64,000 nucleotides of DNA from Serratia nevei (GTDB taxonomy: Bacteria; Pseudomonadota; Gammaproteobacteria; Enterobacterales; Enterobacteriaceae): contig NZ_JAMYWQ010000002.1 of assembly GCF_024160145.1 (NCBI RefSeq), forward strand, positions 287,367 to 351,366, written 5' to 3'. Position 1 is the stretch's first letter. Each line of letters begins with the position of its first letter. The position numbers and the translations under genes are program-made. This document shows, piece by piece, positions 1 to 10,243 of the stretch. Below the pieces are notes generated by a model. That model was not told where the DNA came from. It was given only the letters and a program-made list of their open reading frames with translations, and ran no database searches.

Positions 1-893
1 ATTTCCGCACGCCGCTCAAGGTCGCCCTGACCAGCGGCGACAAGAGCAGTTCCGAAAGCAGCCCGATCCCGGGCGGTGGCGACGATCCCACGCAACAGCA
101 CGGCCTGGTGAAAAAGCAGGTTGATTCGCCGGACAAACGCGCCGAAGAGCTGCGCCTGAACAAGCTGCGCGAAAAGCTGGACGAGTTGATTGAGTCCGAT
201 CCGCGCCTGAAGGCGCTGCGTCCGCATCTGTTGATCAACATGATGGACGAAGGGCTGCGCATCCAGATTATCGATAGCCAGAACCGGCCGATGTTCAAAA
301 CCGGCAGTGCGCAGGTCGAGAGCTACATGCGCGACATTCTGCGGGCGATCGCGCCGATCCTCAATGATTTGCCGAACAAGATCAGCCTGTCCGGGCACAC
401 CGACGATATTCCTTACGCTACCGGCGAGCGCGGCTACAGCAACTGGGAACTGTCGGCCGATCGTGCCAACGCCTCCCGACGTGAGCTGATCGCCGGCGGT
501 CTGGCGGAGGGCAAGGTACTGCGGGTGGTGGGCATGGCGGCCACCATGAGCCTGAAACAGCACGGCGCCGATGACGCGATTAACCGTCGTATCACCGTGC
601 TGGTGCTGAATAAGCAAACGCAAGAAGGCATCGAACACGAAAATGCCGAAAGCAACGCGATGGATATCGCCCAGCCGGACAGCCTGAAACAGCTGGCGCC
701 GTCGGCGACCATGCCGGCCAGCCAAACGCCGGAACCCCAGGCGACAACGCCGGCGGAGCAAACGCCGCCGCAGGTGGCCGCGCCAGGCGGGCAACCGCAG
801 GCATCCCCGACGACAGCCCCGGCCGGCCAGGCGCCGGAACAACCGGCGCCCGCACCGACTAACCGCGACTCACAGCCAGAGGTGACCCCGTGA
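1..893 (+). CDS. motB: Flagellar motor stator protein MotB (5' end outside window)
   Basis: MotB pairs with MotA to form the proton-driven stator and anchors it to peptidoglycan. The reading frame is open from base 3 (FRTPLKVAL...), so the N-terminal plug and membrane helix lie outside the window; 296 residues are visible. The OmpA-like peptidoglycan-binding domain is clear ([20 protein letters not shown] and [17 protein letters not shown]). After it comes a low-complexity Pro/Ala/Gln/Thr tail of about 85 residues, noticeably longer than the E. coli tail. The stop overlaps the GTG start of cheA by 4 bases, so motB and cheA are translationally coupled as in the E. coli motAB-cheAW operon. Confidence 0.97.
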   Translation, partial: FRTPLKVALTSGDKSSSESSPIPGGGDDPTQQHGLVKKQVDSPDKRAEELRLNKLREKLDELIESDPRLKALRPHLLINMMDEGLRIQIIDSQNRPMFKTGSAQVESYMRDILRAIAPILNDLPNKISLSGHTDDIPYATGERGYSNWELSADRANASRRELIAGGLAEGKVLRVVGMAATMSLKQHGADDAINRRITVLVLNKQTQEGIEHENAESNAMDIAQPDSLKQLAPSATMPASQTPEPQATTPAEQTPPQVAAPGGQPQASPTTAPAGQAPEQPAPAPTNRDSQPEVTP

Positions 894-2917
894 GCATGGA
901 CATTAGCGATTTTTATCAGACCTTCTTTGATGAGGCGGACGAGTTGCTGGCCGACATGGAGCAACACCTGCTGGAGCTGGATCCGCTGGCCCCCGATATC
1001 GAGCCGTTGAACGCCATCTTTCGCGCGGCGCACTCGATCAAGGGCGGCGCGGCGACCTTTGGTTTTTCGGTGCTGCAGGAAACTACCCACCTGCTGGAGA
1101 ACCTGCTGGACGGTGCAAGACGCCAGGAAATGAGCCTGAGCACCGAGATTATCAACCTGTTTCTGGAAACCAAAGACATTATGCAGGAGCAACTGGACGC
1201 CTATAAAACCTCGCAACAGCCTGACGCCGAAAGCTTTGAATACATTTGCCAGGCGCTGCGTCAGCTGGCGCTGGAAGCGCAACAGCAGCAGGAGGCGCCC
1301 GTGGCTCAGCCGGCCGTTCAGCAGCCCGATGTACGGCCACCGGCCGCGCAGGCGGCGATCGAAGGCGGCATGCGCATCAGCCTGAACGGGCTGAAAGCCA
1401 GTGAAATCCCCTTGATGTTGGAAGAGCTGGGCAACCTCGGCGAGGTCAAAGATCCACATCAGACGGAACACAGCCTGGACGTGACGCTGCTCACCTCCGC
1501 CAGCGAAGACGACATCAGCGCCGTGCTGTGTTTCGTGCTGGAACCGGAGCAAATCAGCTTCTCGACGCCGATGCAAAGCGCGCCGGCAGCGGCCGAAGCC
1601 AGCCAGCCTGAAGCGGTCGCCGTGCCGGAGCCTGCATCTGCGCCTGAGCCGGTCGCCAGCGCCGCGCCGCCTGCCGCCAAACCGGCCGCTGCACCGGCGG
1701 AAGCGCCGAAAGCGCGCGCCAAGGCGAGCGAATCCACCAGTATCCGCGTGGCGGTGGAAAAGGTGGATCAGCTGATCAACCTGGTCGGCGAACTGGTGAT
1801 CACCCAGTCGATGCTGGCGCAACGCTCCGGCACGCTCGATCCGGTGAATCACGGCGATCTGCTGAACAGCATGAGCCAGCTGGAGCGTAACGCGCGCGAT
1901 CTGCAGGAGTCGGTGATGTCCATCCGTATGATGCCGATGGAGTACGTCTTCAGCCGTTACCCGCGCCTGGTGCGCGATCTGGCCGGCAAACTCAACAAAC
2001 AGGTGGAGCTGACGCTGCAGGGCAGTTCGACCGAACTGGACAAGAGCCTGATCGAACGCATTATCGATCCGCTGACGCACCTGGTGCGCAACAGCCTCGA
2101 CCACGGTATCGAAGAGCCGGCTACCCGCATCGCCGCCGGCAAGTCGGCGGTGGGCAATCTGGTGCTGTCGGCCGAACACCAGGGCGGCAACATCTGCATT
2201 GAAGTCATCGACGACGGTGCCGGTTTGAACCGTGAAAAAATTCTCGCCAAGGCCGCATCGCAAGGGCTGGCGGTCAGCGACAGCATGAGCGACGAAGAGG
2301 TCGGCATGCTGATCTTTGCACCGGGCTTCTCCACCGCCGAGCAGGTGACCGACGTTTCCGGCCGTGGCGTCGGGATGGACGTGGTGAAACGGAATATTCA
2401 GGAGATGGGCGGCCACGTCGAGATCCGTTCGCAGGCCGGTAAAGGCACCACCATCCGCATCCTGTTGCCGCTGACGCTGGCGATCCTCGACGGCATGTCG
2501 GTCAAGGTGAACGACGAAGTCTTTATCCTGCCGCTGAACGCGGTGATGGAATCGCTGCAGCCGCAGGCGGAGGATTTGCACCCGCTGGCCGGTGGCGAAC
2601 GCGTGCTGCAGGTGCGCGGCGAATACCTGCCGCTGGTGGAGCTGTATCGGGTCTTCGAAGTGGAAGGCGCCAAAACCGACGCCACGCAGGGCATCGTCGT
2701 TATCCTGCAAAGCGCCGGTCGCCGCTATGCGCTGCTGGTGGATCAGCTGATCGGCCAGCACCAGGTGGTGGTGAAGAATCTGGAAAGCAACTACCGCAAA
2801 GTGCCGGGCATCTCCGCCGCCACCATTTTGGGTGACGGTAGCGTGGCATTGATCGTCGATGTCTCGGCGTTGCAAACCTTGAACCGTGAAAAGCGTCTGA
2901 CGGACGCCGCCGCATAA
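890..2917 (+). CDS. cheA: Chemotaxis histidine kinase CheA
   Basis: CheA autophosphorylates on His and passes phosphate to CheY and CheB. It has 675 codons and opens [17 protein letters not shown], almost identical to E. coli, which also starts with GTG. The Hpt domain has its phospho-His at residue 48 ([10 protein letters not shown]). A P2 CheY/CheB-binding domain follows, flanked by Ala/Pro-rich linkers around residues 140-160 and 225-280. The dimerisation and kinase domains carry the N box ([11 protein letters not shown]), the G1 box (DDGAGLN) and the G2 box (GRGVGMDVV), and a C-terminal CheW-like domain binds receptor and CheW. It overlaps motB by 4 bases and is followed by cheW. Confidence 0.98.
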   Translation: MSMDISDFYQTFFDEADELLADMEQHLLELDPLAPDIEPLNAIFRAAHSIKGGAATFGFSVLQETTHLLENLLDGARRQEMSLSTEIINLFLETKDIMQEQLDAYKTSQQPDAESFEYICQALRQLALEAQQQQEAPVAQPAVQQPDVRPPAAQAAIEGGMRISLNGLKASEIPLMLEELGNLGEVKDPHQTEHSLDVTLLTSASEDDISAVLCFVLEPEQISFSTPMQSAPAAAEASQPEAVAVPEPASAPEPVASAAPPAAKPAAAPAEAPKARAKASESTSIRVAVEKVDQLINLVGELVITQSMLAQRSGTLDPVNHGDLLNSMSQLERNARDLQESVMSIRMMPMEYVFSRYPRLVRDLAGKLNKQVELTLQGSSTELDKSLIERIIDPLTHLVRNSLDHGIEEPATRIAAGKSAVGNLVLSAEHQGGNICIEVIDDGAGLNREKILAKAASQGLAVSDSMSDEEVGMLIFAPGFSTAEQVTDVSGRGVGMDVVKRNIQEMGGHVEIRSQAGKGTTIRILLPLTLAILDGMSVKVNDEVFILPLNAVMESLQPQAEDLHPLAGGERVLQVRGEYLPLVELYRVFEVEGAKTDATQGIVVILQSAGRRYALLVDQLIGQHQVVVKNLESNYRKVPGISAATILGDGSVALIVDVSALQTLNREKRLTDAAA

Positions 2918-2949
2918 TAATGAGTTTATTGATTTAAAAGGTGAATGAT

Positions 2950-3450
2950 ATGGCAGGATTGGCAGCCGTCAGCAAATTGGCTGGCGAAACGGTAGGGCAA
3001 GAGTTTCTGATTTTTACCCTGGGCAACGAAGAGTACGGCATCGATATCCTCAAGGTGCAGGAAATTCGCGGCTACGATCAGGTGACCCGCATCGCCAACA
3101 CCCCGGCGTTCATCAAGGGCGTCACCAACCTGCGCGGCGTGATCGTGCCGATCATCGATCTGCGGGTGAAATTCTCGCAGCAGAGCGTGTCCTACGATGA
3201 GAACACCGTGGTGATCGTGCTGAACTTTGGCCAGCGCGTGGTAGGCATCGTGGTTGATGGCGTTTCCGACGTGCTGTCGCTGACCGCCGAGCAGATCCGC
3301 CCGGCGCCGGAGTTCGCGGTGACGCTGGCAACGGAATACCTCACCGGTCTCGGTTCGCTGGGCGAGCGCATGCTGATCCTGGTGGATATCGAAAAGCTGC
3401 TGAGCAGCGAAGAGATGTCGCTGGTCGACAGCGTGGCGAAAAGCGTCTGA
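2950..3450 (+). CDS. cheW: Chemotaxis coupling protein CheW
   Basis: CheW bridges receptors and CheA in the polar signalling array. The 166-residue product is a single CheW domain with stretches nearly identical to E. coli ([53 protein letters not shown]). The ATG at 2950 is preferred because AAGGTG sits about 8 bases upstream; an in-frame GTG at 2941 would add three residues and overlaps that Shine-Dalgarno. It follows cheA after 32 bases and is followed by a GC-rich hairpin, which suggests the motAB-cheAW transcript mostly ends here. Confidence 0.97.
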   Translation: MAGLAAVSKLAGETVGQEFLIFTLGNEEYGIDILKVQEIRGYDQVTRIANTPAFIKGVTNLRGVIVPIIDLRVKFSQQSVSYDENTVVIVLNFGQRVVGIVVDGVSDVLSLTAEQIRPAPEFAVTLATEYLTGLGSLGERMLILVDIEKLLSSEEMSLVDSVAKSV

Positions 3451-3462
3451 TTCATGACCCGA

Positions 3463-3482
3463 GGGGGCAGGGCGCTGCCCCC
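3463..3482 (+). terminator. Hairpin after cheW
   Basis: GGGGGCAG and CTGCCCCC form an 8-bp perfect stem with a 4-base loop (GGCG) 12 bases after the cheW stop. Only a few T residues follow, so it may be a weak terminator or an RNA-stabilising 3' end rather than a full stop. Confidence 0.5.
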
Positions 3483-3563
3483 TTCATCCATTACTATTCC
3501 TGACCTGTCGCGACGCCGCAGACCGAGCCCGGAACCCCCACTAAAAATAGTTACTTTCCCGCA

Positions 3564-3590
3564 TAAAGTTTTGCCGCGCTGCGCCGATAA
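3564..3590 (+). promoter_or_regulatory. Sigma-28 (FliA) promoter of the receptor-cheRBYZ unit
   Basis: TAAA (3564-3567), a 15-base spacer and GCCGATAA (3583-3590) match the FliA consensus exactly. It lies 56 bases upstream of the tsr-like start. It places the receptor genes, and possibly cheRBYZ behind them, under late (class 3) control independent of the motAB-cheAW promoter. Confidence 0.9.
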
Positions 3591-3646
3591 CTCTCTCATT
3601 CAACGTCATCAGAGCCTGTCTGCGCGGGCTTTCAACAAGGGAAATC

Positions 3647-5317
3647 ATGTTAAATCGTATGAAGGTGGTCACCAGCCTATTGCTGGTGTTGGTGCTGTTT
3701 GGCGCCTTGCAGTTGATTTCGGGCGGACTCTTTTTCTCCTCGCTGAAAAGCGATAAGGAAAACTTTACCGTTCTGCAAACTATCCGCCAGCAGCAGCTGC
3801 AGCTGAGTGAAAGCCGCGTGGACCTGCTGCAGGCGCGCAACTCATTGAACCGTGCCGGTATTCGTTACATGATGGATACCAATAAGATCGGCAGCGGCGC
3901 GACCATTGATGAACTGCTGGCCAAAGCGAAAGAAGAGCTGGGCGAAGCGGAAAGACACTACGCCGCGTACGAAAAAATTCCTCAGGATCCGCGTCAGGAT
4001 CCCCAGTCTGCGGAACGCCTCAAGCAGCAATACGACATTCTGTACGGCGCGCTTTCCGAACTGATCCAATTGCTGGGCGAAGGCAAGATCAACGCGTTCT
4101 TCGATCAACCTACGCAGAGCTACCAGGACAATTTTGAGCAAAGCTACAAAGTTTACCTGGAGCAAAACGGCCAGCTTTACCAAATCGCGGTCGACGGCAG
4201 CAACAGCTCCTACAGCTCGGCCATTTGGACGCTGATCGTGGTTCTGGTGGTGGTGCTGGCGGTGATCGTACTGGCCTGGACCGGTATTCATCACATCCTG
4301 GTGCGTCCGCTGAACCGCATGATTGACCACATCAAACAGATCGCCGCCGGTGACCTGACTCAGCAGATCGTCGTCACCAGCCGCAACGAAATGGGCGTAC
4401 TGGCGGCCAGCCTGAAACACATGCAAAGCGAACTGATCGAAACCGTCAGCGGCGTGCGTCAGGGCGCGGACGCTATCTACAGCGGCGCGTCTGAAATCGC
4501 CGCGGGCAACAACGATCTCTCCTCCCGCACCGAGCAGCAGGCCGCTTCGCTGGAAGAGACCGCCGCCAGCATGGAACAGCTGACCGCGACGGTGAAACAG
4601 AACGCCGAAAACGCCCGTCAGGCTTCACAACTGGCCTTGAGCGCCTCCGAAACCGCGCAGAAAGGCGGCAAGGTTGTGGCCAACGTGGTGCAGACCATGC
4701 ACGACATCGCCGGCAGCTCGCAGAAAATCGCCGATATCACCGGCGTGATCGACGGCATCGCCTTCCAGACCAACATCCTGGCGCTGAACGCCGCTGTGGA
4801 AGCGGCGCGCGCCGGCGAACAAGGCCGCGGCTTCGCGGTGGTGGCCGGTGAAGTGCGCAACCTGGCGCAGCGCAGTGCCCAGGCGGCGAAAGAGATCAAA
4901 GGCCTGATCGAGGATTCGGTCAGCCGCGTCGATATGGGTTCCGTGCTGGTGGAAAGCGCCGGCGAAACCATGGGCGACATCGTCAACGCCGTCACCCGCG
5001 TGACCGATATCATGGGCGAAATCGCCTCGGCCTCGGATGAACAGAGCCGTGGCATCGATCAGGTTGGTCAGGCGGTGGCGGAAATGGACCGCGTCACCCA
5101 GCAGAACGCCTCGTTGGTGGAAGAATCCGCCTCGGCGGCGGCGGCGCTGGAAGAGCAGGCCAGCATGCTGACCCAGTCCGTGGCGGTATTCCGCCTGAGG
5201 TCGGAAGGCCAGGAAGAGTTTAAAGCGCCTGTCACCAGCAAGGCGGCGGCAACACCGGTAATCAATCATAAGAAAATGAACGCCAGCGATCTGCAGGATA
5301 ACTGGGAAACGTTCTGA
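3647..5317 (+). CDS. tsr: Serine-type methyl-accepting chemotaxis receptor (Tsr)
   Basis: Inner-membrane chemoreceptor of 556 residues. It starts [15 protein letters not shown], very close to E. coli Tsr. TM1 is about residues 7-30, followed by a periplasmic four-helix sensor. Serine-contacting Arg64 and Asn68 are kept ([10 protein letters not shown]), as is the FFDQPTQ segment that in Tsr completes the site. TM2 lies around residues 190-212, followed by HAMP and the methylation and hairpin-tip region ([20 protein letters not shown]). The C-terminus is NWETF, the docking pentapeptide for CheR and CheB. It has its own sigma-28 promoter and a terminator. Serine as ligand is inferred from these residues. 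Confidence 0.93.
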   Translation: MLNRMKVVTSLLLVLVLFGALQLISGGLFFSSLKSDKENFTVLQTIRQQQLQLSESRVDLLQARNSLNRAGIRYMMDTNKIGSGATIDELLAKAKEELGEAERHYAAYEKIPQDPRQDPQSAERLKQQYDILYGALSELIQLLGEGKINAFFDQPTQSYQDNFEQSYKVYLEQNGQLYQIAVDGSNSSYSSAIWTLIVVLVVVLAVIVLAWTGIHHILVRPLNRMIDHIKQIAAGDLTQQIVVTSRNEMGVLAASLKHMQSELIETVSGVRQGADAIYSGASEIAAGNNDLSSRTEQQAASLEETAASMEQLTATVKQNAENARQASQLALSASETAQKGGKVVANVVQTMHDIAGSSQKIADITGVIDGIAFQTNILALNAAVEAARAGEQGRGFAVVAGEVRNLAQRSAQAAKEIKGLIEDSVSRVDMGSVLVESAGETMGDIVNAVTRVTDIMGEIASASDEQSRGIDQVGQAVAEMDRVTQQNASLVEESASAAAALEEQASMLTQSVAVFRLRSEGQEEFKAPVTSKAAATPVINHKKMNASDLQDNWETF

Positions 5318-5325
5318 CCGGTATC

Positions 5326-5350
5326 GGGCCTCTCTCGCAGGGGCCCTTTT
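5326..5350 (+). terminator. Terminator-like hairpin after tsr
   Basis: GGGCC (5326-5330) pairs with GGCCC (5342-5346), with possible extra CT/AG pairs inside, followed by TTTT. It lies between the two receptor genes and may reduce transcription into the second receptor. Confidence 0.5.
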
Positions 5351-5393
5351 CCCTACGTAGGCCGGTCGCCGGCCGGCTGCAAGGAGGTTCACA

Positions 5394-7010
5394 GTGTTTA
5401 ACCGAATCCGTATCTCTACCAGCTTGTTCCTGTTGTTGATGACCTTCTGCGTTCTGCAGCTGGCCAGCAGCGGCCTGTCGTATTCCGCGTTTCGCTCCGA
5501 TAATCACAACCTCGACATCATCACTCTCGGCAGCCAGCAGCGCGATTCGCTTAGCCTGAGCTGGGTGTCGCTGTTGCAGGCGCGCAATACGCTGAACCGC
5601 GCCGGCACCCGCGCGGCACTGAAACTGCCGCAGGAGCAGGTGAACGAATTGATGAGCAACGCCCGCAGTTCGCTACAGAAGGCCGATCTCTATTTCAATC
5701 AGTTCATGGCGGTTGAGCGCAGCAGTGAGCAACAGAGCCAGCAGACGGCAACCACCAAGGCCAGCTACGAGCGGCTGCGCGGCGCGCTGCGCGAGCTGAT
5801 CGGCTTCCTGGAGAAAGGGGAGCTGCAGGCGTTTATGGATCAGCCGACGCAGAAAACCCAGGACCTGTTCGAAGCCGACTTCGTGCAGTACCTGCAGCTG
5901 ATCAACGGTGATATCAACGAAGCCAGAGACGCCAACCAGTTCTCCTTTACCTTGGCGGGCATGATGCTGGCGGGGGCGGTATTGATGCTGATCGTAGTGA
6001 CCGGCAGCGCCATGTGGTGGTTGCGCACCATGCTGGTACAGCCACTGAACCAAATCCGCAGCCACTTTGAACGCATTGCCGCCGGCGATTTGGCGACGCC
6101 GATTCAGGTGTACGGCCGCAATGAAATCAGCATGCTGTTCGCCGGCCTGCAGCGCATGCAGCAGTCGCTGATCGGCACCGTCGGCGCCGTGCGCGACGGG
6201 GCAGAATCGATTCTGATCGGCCTGCAGGAGATCGCCGAAGGCAACAACGATCTCTCCTCCCGTACCGAGCAGCAGGCCGCTTCGCTGGAAGAGACCGCCG
6301 CCAGCATGGAACAGCTGACCGCCACGGTGAAACAGAACGCCGACAACGCGCGCCAGGCCTCTCAACTGGCGCGCGACGCCTCGGCCACTGCGGCCAAGGG
6401 CGGCGCACTGGCCGGCGACGTGGTGACCACCATGCACGATATCGCCAACAGTTCGCAGAAGATCGGCGCCATCACCAGCGTGATCGACGGCATCGCATTC
6501 CAGACCAACATTCTGGCGCTCAATGCGGCGGTGGAAGCGGCGCGCGCCGGCGAACAGGGGCGTGGTTTCGCCGTGGTCGCCGGCGAAGTACGTAACCTGG
6601 CGAGCCGCAGCGCGCAGGCGGCGAAAGAGATCAAGGGCCTGATCGACGAATCGGTCAGCCGCGTCAAACACGGCTCGGTGCTGGTGGAGAACTCCGGTGC
6701 CACCATGCAGGACATCGTGCGTTCGGTGACCCGCGTGACCGACATCATGGGCGAGATCGCTTCGGCTTCGGATGAGCAGAGCCGCGGCATCGAGCAGGTG
6801 ACGCAGGCGGTGACGCAGATGGATCAGGTGACCCAGCAGAACGCCTCGCTGGTGGAAGAGTCCGCCTCCGCCGCCGCCACGCTGGAAGAGCAGGCCATTA
6901 CCCTGGCCGACGCGGTCGCGGTATTCCGTCTGGCGGACGATAACTTCGTCGCGCCAGGTAACAGCAACAACGCAGTTTCACCCGTGGTAAAGGAAGCCCA
7001 AGATTGTTAA
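5394..7010 (+). CDS. Methyl-accepting chemotaxis protein without CheR-docking tail (Tar/Tap position)
   Basis: A second transmembrane receptor of 538 residues. It starts at GTG 5394, seven bases after a strong AAGGAGG. TM1 is about residues 7-29 and TM2 about 183-207, followed by HAMP and a signalling domain nearly identical to the preceding receptor ([20 protein letters not shown]). Its place between cheW and cheR is that of tar/tap in E. coli. The sensor domain looks Tsr-derived (QARNTLNRAG, FMDQPTQ) but has changed elsewhere. It ends EAQDC and lacks the NWETF pentapeptide, like the low-abundance receptors Tap and Trg, so it should need Tsr-bound CheR and CheB in mixed arrays. The ligand cannot be read from sequence. 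Confidence 0.9.
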   Translation: MFNRIRISTSLFLLLMTFCVLQLASSGLSYSAFRSDNHNLDIITLGSQQRDSLSLSWVSLLQARNTLNRAGTRAALKLPQEQVNELMSNARSSLQKADLYFNQFMAVERSSEQQSQQTATTKASYERLRGALRELIGFLEKGELQAFMDQPTQKTQDLFEADFVQYLQLINGDINEARDANQFSFTLAGMMLAGAVLMLIVVTGSAMWWLRTMLVQPLNQIRSHFERIAAGDLATPIQVYGRNEISMLFAGLQRMQQSLIGTVGAVRDGAESILIGLQEIAEGNNDLSSRTEQQAASLEETAASMEQLTATVKQNADNARQASQLARDASATAAKGGALAGDVVTTMHDIANSSQKIGAITSVIDGIAFQTNILALNAAVEAARAGEQGRGFAVVAGEVRNLASRSAQAAKEIKGLIDESVSRVKHGSVLVENSGATMQDIVRSVTRVTDIMGEIASASDEQSRGIEQVTQAVTQMDQVTQQNASLVEESASAAATLEEQAITLADAVAVFRLADDNFVAPGNSNNAVSPVVKEAQDC

Positions 7011-7047
7011 ACCGCAAAAGCAGCACGTTTTTCCCCGGTGAGGCGGT

Positions 7048-7920
7048 ATGAAACAGGCGCCGTCAACTTCTAACCGGGATACTGCGTCGATGTTGACGCA
7101 AATGGTGCAGCGCCTGCCGCTGTCGGACGTGCATTTTCGCCGTATCAGCCAGTTGATTTATCAACGCGCCGGCATCGTGCTGGCGGAGCACAAACGCGAG
7201 ATGGTTTACAACCGCCTGGTGCGCCGGCTGCGGCTGCTGGGATTGCACGATTTCGGCGACTACCTGGCGCTGCTGGAAAGCGACCCGAACAGCGCGGAAT
7301 GGCAGGCGTTTATCAACGCGCTGACCACCAACCTGACGGCCTTTTTCCGTGAGGCGCATCACTTCCCGATCCTGGCGGAACATGCGCGCTCGCGGCCGAA
7401 CGGCTACAGCGTCTGGAGCACCGCGGCCTCGACCGGCGAAGAGCCGTATTCGATCGCCATCACGCTGAGCGATGCCCTGGGACAACGCGCCGGCAGTTGC
7501 CAGGTCTGGGCCAGCGACATCGATACGCAGGTGCTGGAAAAGGCGGAGGCGGGCGTTTACCGCCAGGAAGATCTGCGTACCCTGACGCCGACCCAAATGC
7601 AGCGCTATTTTCTGCGCGGCACCGGGCCGCATCAGGGGCTGGTGCGCGTGCGGCCGGAGCTGGCGGCGCGGGTGAACTTTCAGCCGCTGAACCTGCTGGC
7701 GCCGGAGTGGGCGCTACCGGGGCAATTCGACGCCATTTTTTGTCGCAACGTCATGATCTATTTCGATAAGGCGACGCAGGAACGCATCCTGCGCCGCTTC
7801 GTTCCCTTGCTTAAGCCGGGGGGGCTGATGTTTGCCGGCCACTCCGAGAACTTCAGCCAGATCAGCCGGGATTTCTACTTGCGTGGGCAGACCGTGTATG
7901 GGCTGACCAAGGAGAGGTAA
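7048..7920 (+). CDS. cheR: Chemotaxis protein methyltransferase CheR
   Basis: CheR adds methyl groups from S-adenosylmethionine to receptor glutamates during adaptation. The 290-residue product has the N-terminal helical CheR_N domain (residues ~25-80) and a Rossmann methyltransferase domain with [16 protein letters not shown] (SAM-binding loop), [14 protein letters not shown] and [14 protein letters not shown]. Length matches E. coli (286). It begins 37 bases after the second receptor, and its stop overlaps the cheB start by one base. Confidence 0.97.
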   Translation: MKQAPSTSNRDTASMLTQMVQRLPLSDVHFRRISQLIYQRAGIVLAEHKREMVYNRLVRRLRLLGLHDFGDYLALLESDPNSAEWQAFINALTTNLTAFFREAHHFPILAEHARSRPNGYSVWSTAASTGEEPYSIAITLSDALGQRAGSCQVWASDIDTQVLEKAEAGVYRQEDLRTLTPTQMQRYFLRGTGPHQGLVRVRPELAARVNFQPLNLLAPEWALPGQFDAIFCRNVMIYFDKATQERILRRFVPLLKPGGLMFAGHSENFSQISRDFYLRGQTVYGLTKER

Positions 7921-8969
7921 TGAGTAAAATCAGAGTGTTATGCGTAGACGATTCGGCACTGATGCGCCAGCTGATGACGGAAATTGTGAACGGCCATGCC
8001 GACATGGAGATGGTGGCCACCGCGCCGGACCCGTTGGTGGCGCGCGATCTGATCAAAAAATTTAATCCTCAGGTGCTGACGCTGGACGTCGAGATGCCGC
8101 GCATGGACGGGCTGGATTTCCTCGAGAAGTTGATGCGCCTGCGGCCGATGCCGGTGGTGATGGTTTCATCGCTGACCGGCAAAGGCTCGGAGATTACGCT
8201 GCGTGCGCTGGAGCTGGGGGCGGTGGACTTCGTCACCAAACCGCAGCTCGGCATTCGCGAAGGCATGCTGGCTTACAGCGAGCTGATTGCCGAGAAGATC
8301 CGCACCGCCGCCAGAGCGCGCCTGCCGCAGCGTTCCAACAGCCCGGCGCCGGCGATCCTCAGCCATGCGCCGCTGCTGAGCAGCGAAAAACTGATCGCCA
8401 TCGGTGCTTCCACCGGCGGTACCGAAGCGATCCGTCAGGTGCTGCAGCCGCTGCCGGCCACCAGCCCGGCGCTGCTGATCACTCAGCACATGCCGCCGGG
8501 CTTTACCCGTTCGTTCGCCGAGCGGCTGAACAAGCTGTGCCAGATCACGGTGAAGGAAGCCGAGGACGGCGAGCGCGTGCTGCCGGGCCACGCCTACATC
8601 GCACCGGGGGACCGCCACCTGGAGCTGGCGCGCAGCGGCGCCAACTATCAGGTGAAGCTGCATGACGGCCCGGCGGTCAACCGCCATCGCCCGTCGGTCG
8701 ACGTGCTGTTCCGTTCGGTGGCGCAGTATGCCGGCCGCAATGCGGTGGGGGTGATCCTCACCGGCATGGGCAACGACGGGGCGGCGGGGATGCTGGAGAT
8801 GCACCGCGCCGGGGCCTATACCCTGGCGCAGAACGAGGCGAGCTGCGTGGTGTTCGGCATGCCGCGCGAGGCGATCGCCAGCGGTGGCGTCAGCGAAGTG
8901 GTCGAGCTGGACAGGATGAGCCAGCGCATGCTGGCGCAGATTGCCGGTGGCCAGGCTCTGCGCATTTGA
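7920..8969 (+). CDS. cheB: Chemotaxis response regulator and methylesterase CheB
   Basis: CheB demethylates and deamidates receptors, opposing CheR; phosphorylation by CheA activates it. The 349-residue product has a receiver domain with acidic pocket D10/D11, phospho-Asp56 ([12 protein letters not shown]) and a distal Lys (FVTKP). A linker leads to the esterase domain with catalytic Ser (IGASTGGTE), His ([10 protein letters not shown]) and Asp ([12 protein letters not shown]). The ATG shares one base with the cheR stop. A GC-rich terminator-like hairpin separates it from cheY. Confidence 0.97.
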   Translation: MSKIRVLCVDDSALMRQLMTEIVNGHADMEMVATAPDPLVARDLIKKFNPQVLTLDVEMPRMDGLDFLEKLMRLRPMPVVMVSSLTGKGSEITLRALELGAVDFVTKPQLGIREGMLAYSELIAEKIRTAARARLPQRSNSPAPAILSHAPLLSSEKLIAIGASTGGTEAIRQVLQPLPATSPALLITQHMPPGFTRSFAERLNKLCQITVKEAEDGERVLPGHAYIAPGDRHLELARSGANYQVKLHDGPAVNRHRPSVDVLFRSVAQYAGRNAVGVILTGMGNDGAAGMLEMHRAGAYTLAQNEASCVVFGMPREAIASGGVSEVVELDRMSQRMLAQIAGGQALRI

Positions 8970-9004
8970 TTTCAGTCCGCGGGGGCTGCCCTGCGGCGAT
9001 ATGA

Positions 9005-9037
9005 CCCACGGCCGCCGTGCGGCGGCCTGCGGGTTTT
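9005..9037 (+). terminator. Strong hairpin between cheB and cheY
   Basis: GGCCGCC (9010-9016), loop GTGC and GGCGGCC (9021-9027), with further outer CCC/GGG pairs, then TTTT. It looks like a Rho-independent terminator inside the cheRBYZ run, 37 bases before cheY. Either it is partial, or cheYZ has extra expression from an element not recognised here. Confidence 0.6.
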
Positions 9038-9073
9038 GCATTATTAAACGGTTAACTATTTTCAGGAGTAACA

Positions 9074-9463
9074 ATGGCAGACAAGAACCTCAGATTTCTG
9101 GTTGTGGACGACTTTTCCACCATGCGTCGCATCGTCAGAAATTTGCTTAAGGAGCTGGGCTTCAACAACGTCGAAGAAGCGGAAGATGGCGCGGATGCGC
9201 TGAACAAGCTGCGCACGGGCGGTTTCGACTTCGTGGTGTCCGACTGGAACATGCCAAACATGGACGGGCTGGAGCTGTTGCAAACCATCCGCGCCGACAG
9301 CGCGCTGGCCGCGATGCCGGTACTGATGGTGACGGCGGAAGCCAAGAAAGAAAATATCATCGCGGCGGCGCAGGCCGGCGCCAGCGGTTATGTAGTGAAA
9401 CCTTTTACGGCGGCGACGCTGGAAGAAAAGCTCAACAAGATTTTTGAAAAATTGGGCATGTAA
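9074..9463 (+). CDS. cheY: Chemotaxis response regulator CheY
   Basis: Single-domain receiver. Phospho-CheY binds FliM and FliN and switches the motor to clockwise rotation. It has 129 residues like E. coli CheY and is nearly identical ([20 protein letters not shown]). The acidic pair D12/D13, phospho-acceptor D57 ([12 protein letters not shown]), T87 (VTAEA) and K109 (VVKPF) are all present. CAGGAGTAAC precedes the ATG. cheZ follows after 10 bases. Confidence 0.98.
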   Translation: MADKNLRFLVVDDFSTMRRIVRNLLKELGFNNVEEAEDGADALNKLRTGGFDFVVSDWNMPNMDGLELLQTIRADSALAAMPVLMVTAEAKKENIIAAAQAGASGYVVKPFTAATLEEKLNKIFEKLGM

Positions 9464-9473
9464 GGAGAGGGCG

Positions 9474-10118
9474 ATGAGAGACATTCCAATGCCTGCCAGC
9501 GATGCAGCGACCGCGGGAGAGATCATCTCCCGTATCGGCCAACTGACCCGAATGCTGCGCGACAGCATGCGCGAACTGGGGCTCGATCAGGCGATCGCCC
9601 AGGCGGCAGAGGCGATCCCGGATGCGCGCGACCGTCTTGACTATGTCGTAACCATGACGGCGCAGGCGGCGGAACGGGCGTTGAACTGCGTCGAGGCGGC
9701 GCAGCCGCGCCAGGCGGAGCTGGAATCCGGCGCGAACGCGTTGAAAGGGCGCTGGGACGAGTGGTTTGCCAATCCCATCGAGCTGGACGACGCGCGTTCT
9801 CTGGTCAACGACACGCGTCAGTATCTGGACCAGGTGCCGGGCCATACGGCCTTCACCAATGCCCAGCTGCTGGAGATCATGATGGCGCAGGACTTCCAGG
9901 ATCTGACCGGCCAGGTGATCAAGCGCATGATGGACGTAGTGCAGGAGATCGAAAAGCAGCTGCTGATGGTGTTGATGGAAAACATGCCGGAGCAGCCGGT
10001 GAAGGAAAAACGGCCGAACGACAGCCTGCTGAACGGCCCGCAGCTCGACCAGAACGGCGTCGGCGTAATCGCCAACCAGGCACAGGTCGACGATCTGCTC
10101 GACAGCCTCGGTTTCTAA
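9474..10118 (+). CDS. cheZ: CheY-P phosphatase CheZ
   Basis: CheZ speeds dephosphorylation of CheY-P and so ends the tumble signal. The 214 residues equal the E. coli length. Start ATG 9474 follows AAGGAGAG; an in-frame ATG at 9444 inside cheY is less likely. The long helical-hairpin region contains [17 protein letters not shown] with the catalytic Asp and Gln (E. coli D143 and Q147). The C-terminal CheY-binding helix [11 protein letters not shown] is intact. A long inverted repeat follows directly. Confidence 0.97.
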   Translation: MRDIPMPASDAATAGEIISRIGQLTRMLRDSMRELGLDQAIAQAAEAIPDARDRLDYVVTMTAQAAERALNCVEAAQPRQAELESGANALKGRWDEWFANPIELDDARSLVNDTRQYLDQVPGHTAFTNAQLLEIMMAQDFQDLTGQVIKRMMDVVQEIEKQLLMVLMENMPEQPVKEKRPNDSLLNGPQLDQNGVGVIANQAQVDDLLDSLGF

Positions 10119-10122
10119 GGCT

Positions 10123-10152
10123 TTTCGGGGCGCGCGACGGCGCGCCCCGAAA
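10123..10152 (+). terminator. Inverted repeat ending the che operon
   Basis: A 13-bp perfect stem (TTTCGGGGCGCGC at 10123-10135 with its complement at 10140-10152) and a 4-base loop, starting 4 bases after the cheZ stop. There is no U tract on the plus side. It marks the boundary between the chemotaxis genes and the toxin-antitoxin module. Confidence 0.65.
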
Positions 10153-10176
10153 GTTGCGCGGTGTCCCGTAAAGATT

Positions 10177-10203
10177 AATGTATATAGCATTGCTATATAC
10201 ATT
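10177..10203 (+). promoter_or_regulatory. Palindromic operator of vapBC
   Basis: A perfect 13-bp inverted repeat around one central base; each arm reads AATGTATATAGCA. It lies 40 bases upstream of vapB. VapB antitoxins and VapBC complexes bind such palindromes over their own promoter, and the TATATA in each arm could also serve as a -10 element. Autoregulation is inferred. Confidence 0.75.
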
Positions 10204-10243
10204 GTTGTGGTTGTAATTTGTACTCCAGTTAAAGGAGGTCGCC

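Noticed and set aside
434..2875. Very long open frame (over 800 codons) on the strand opposite motB-cheA
   Set aside because: Antisense to two clear genes, His/Gln/Arg-rich composition typical of GC-rich mirror frames, no Shine-Dalgarno and no domain.
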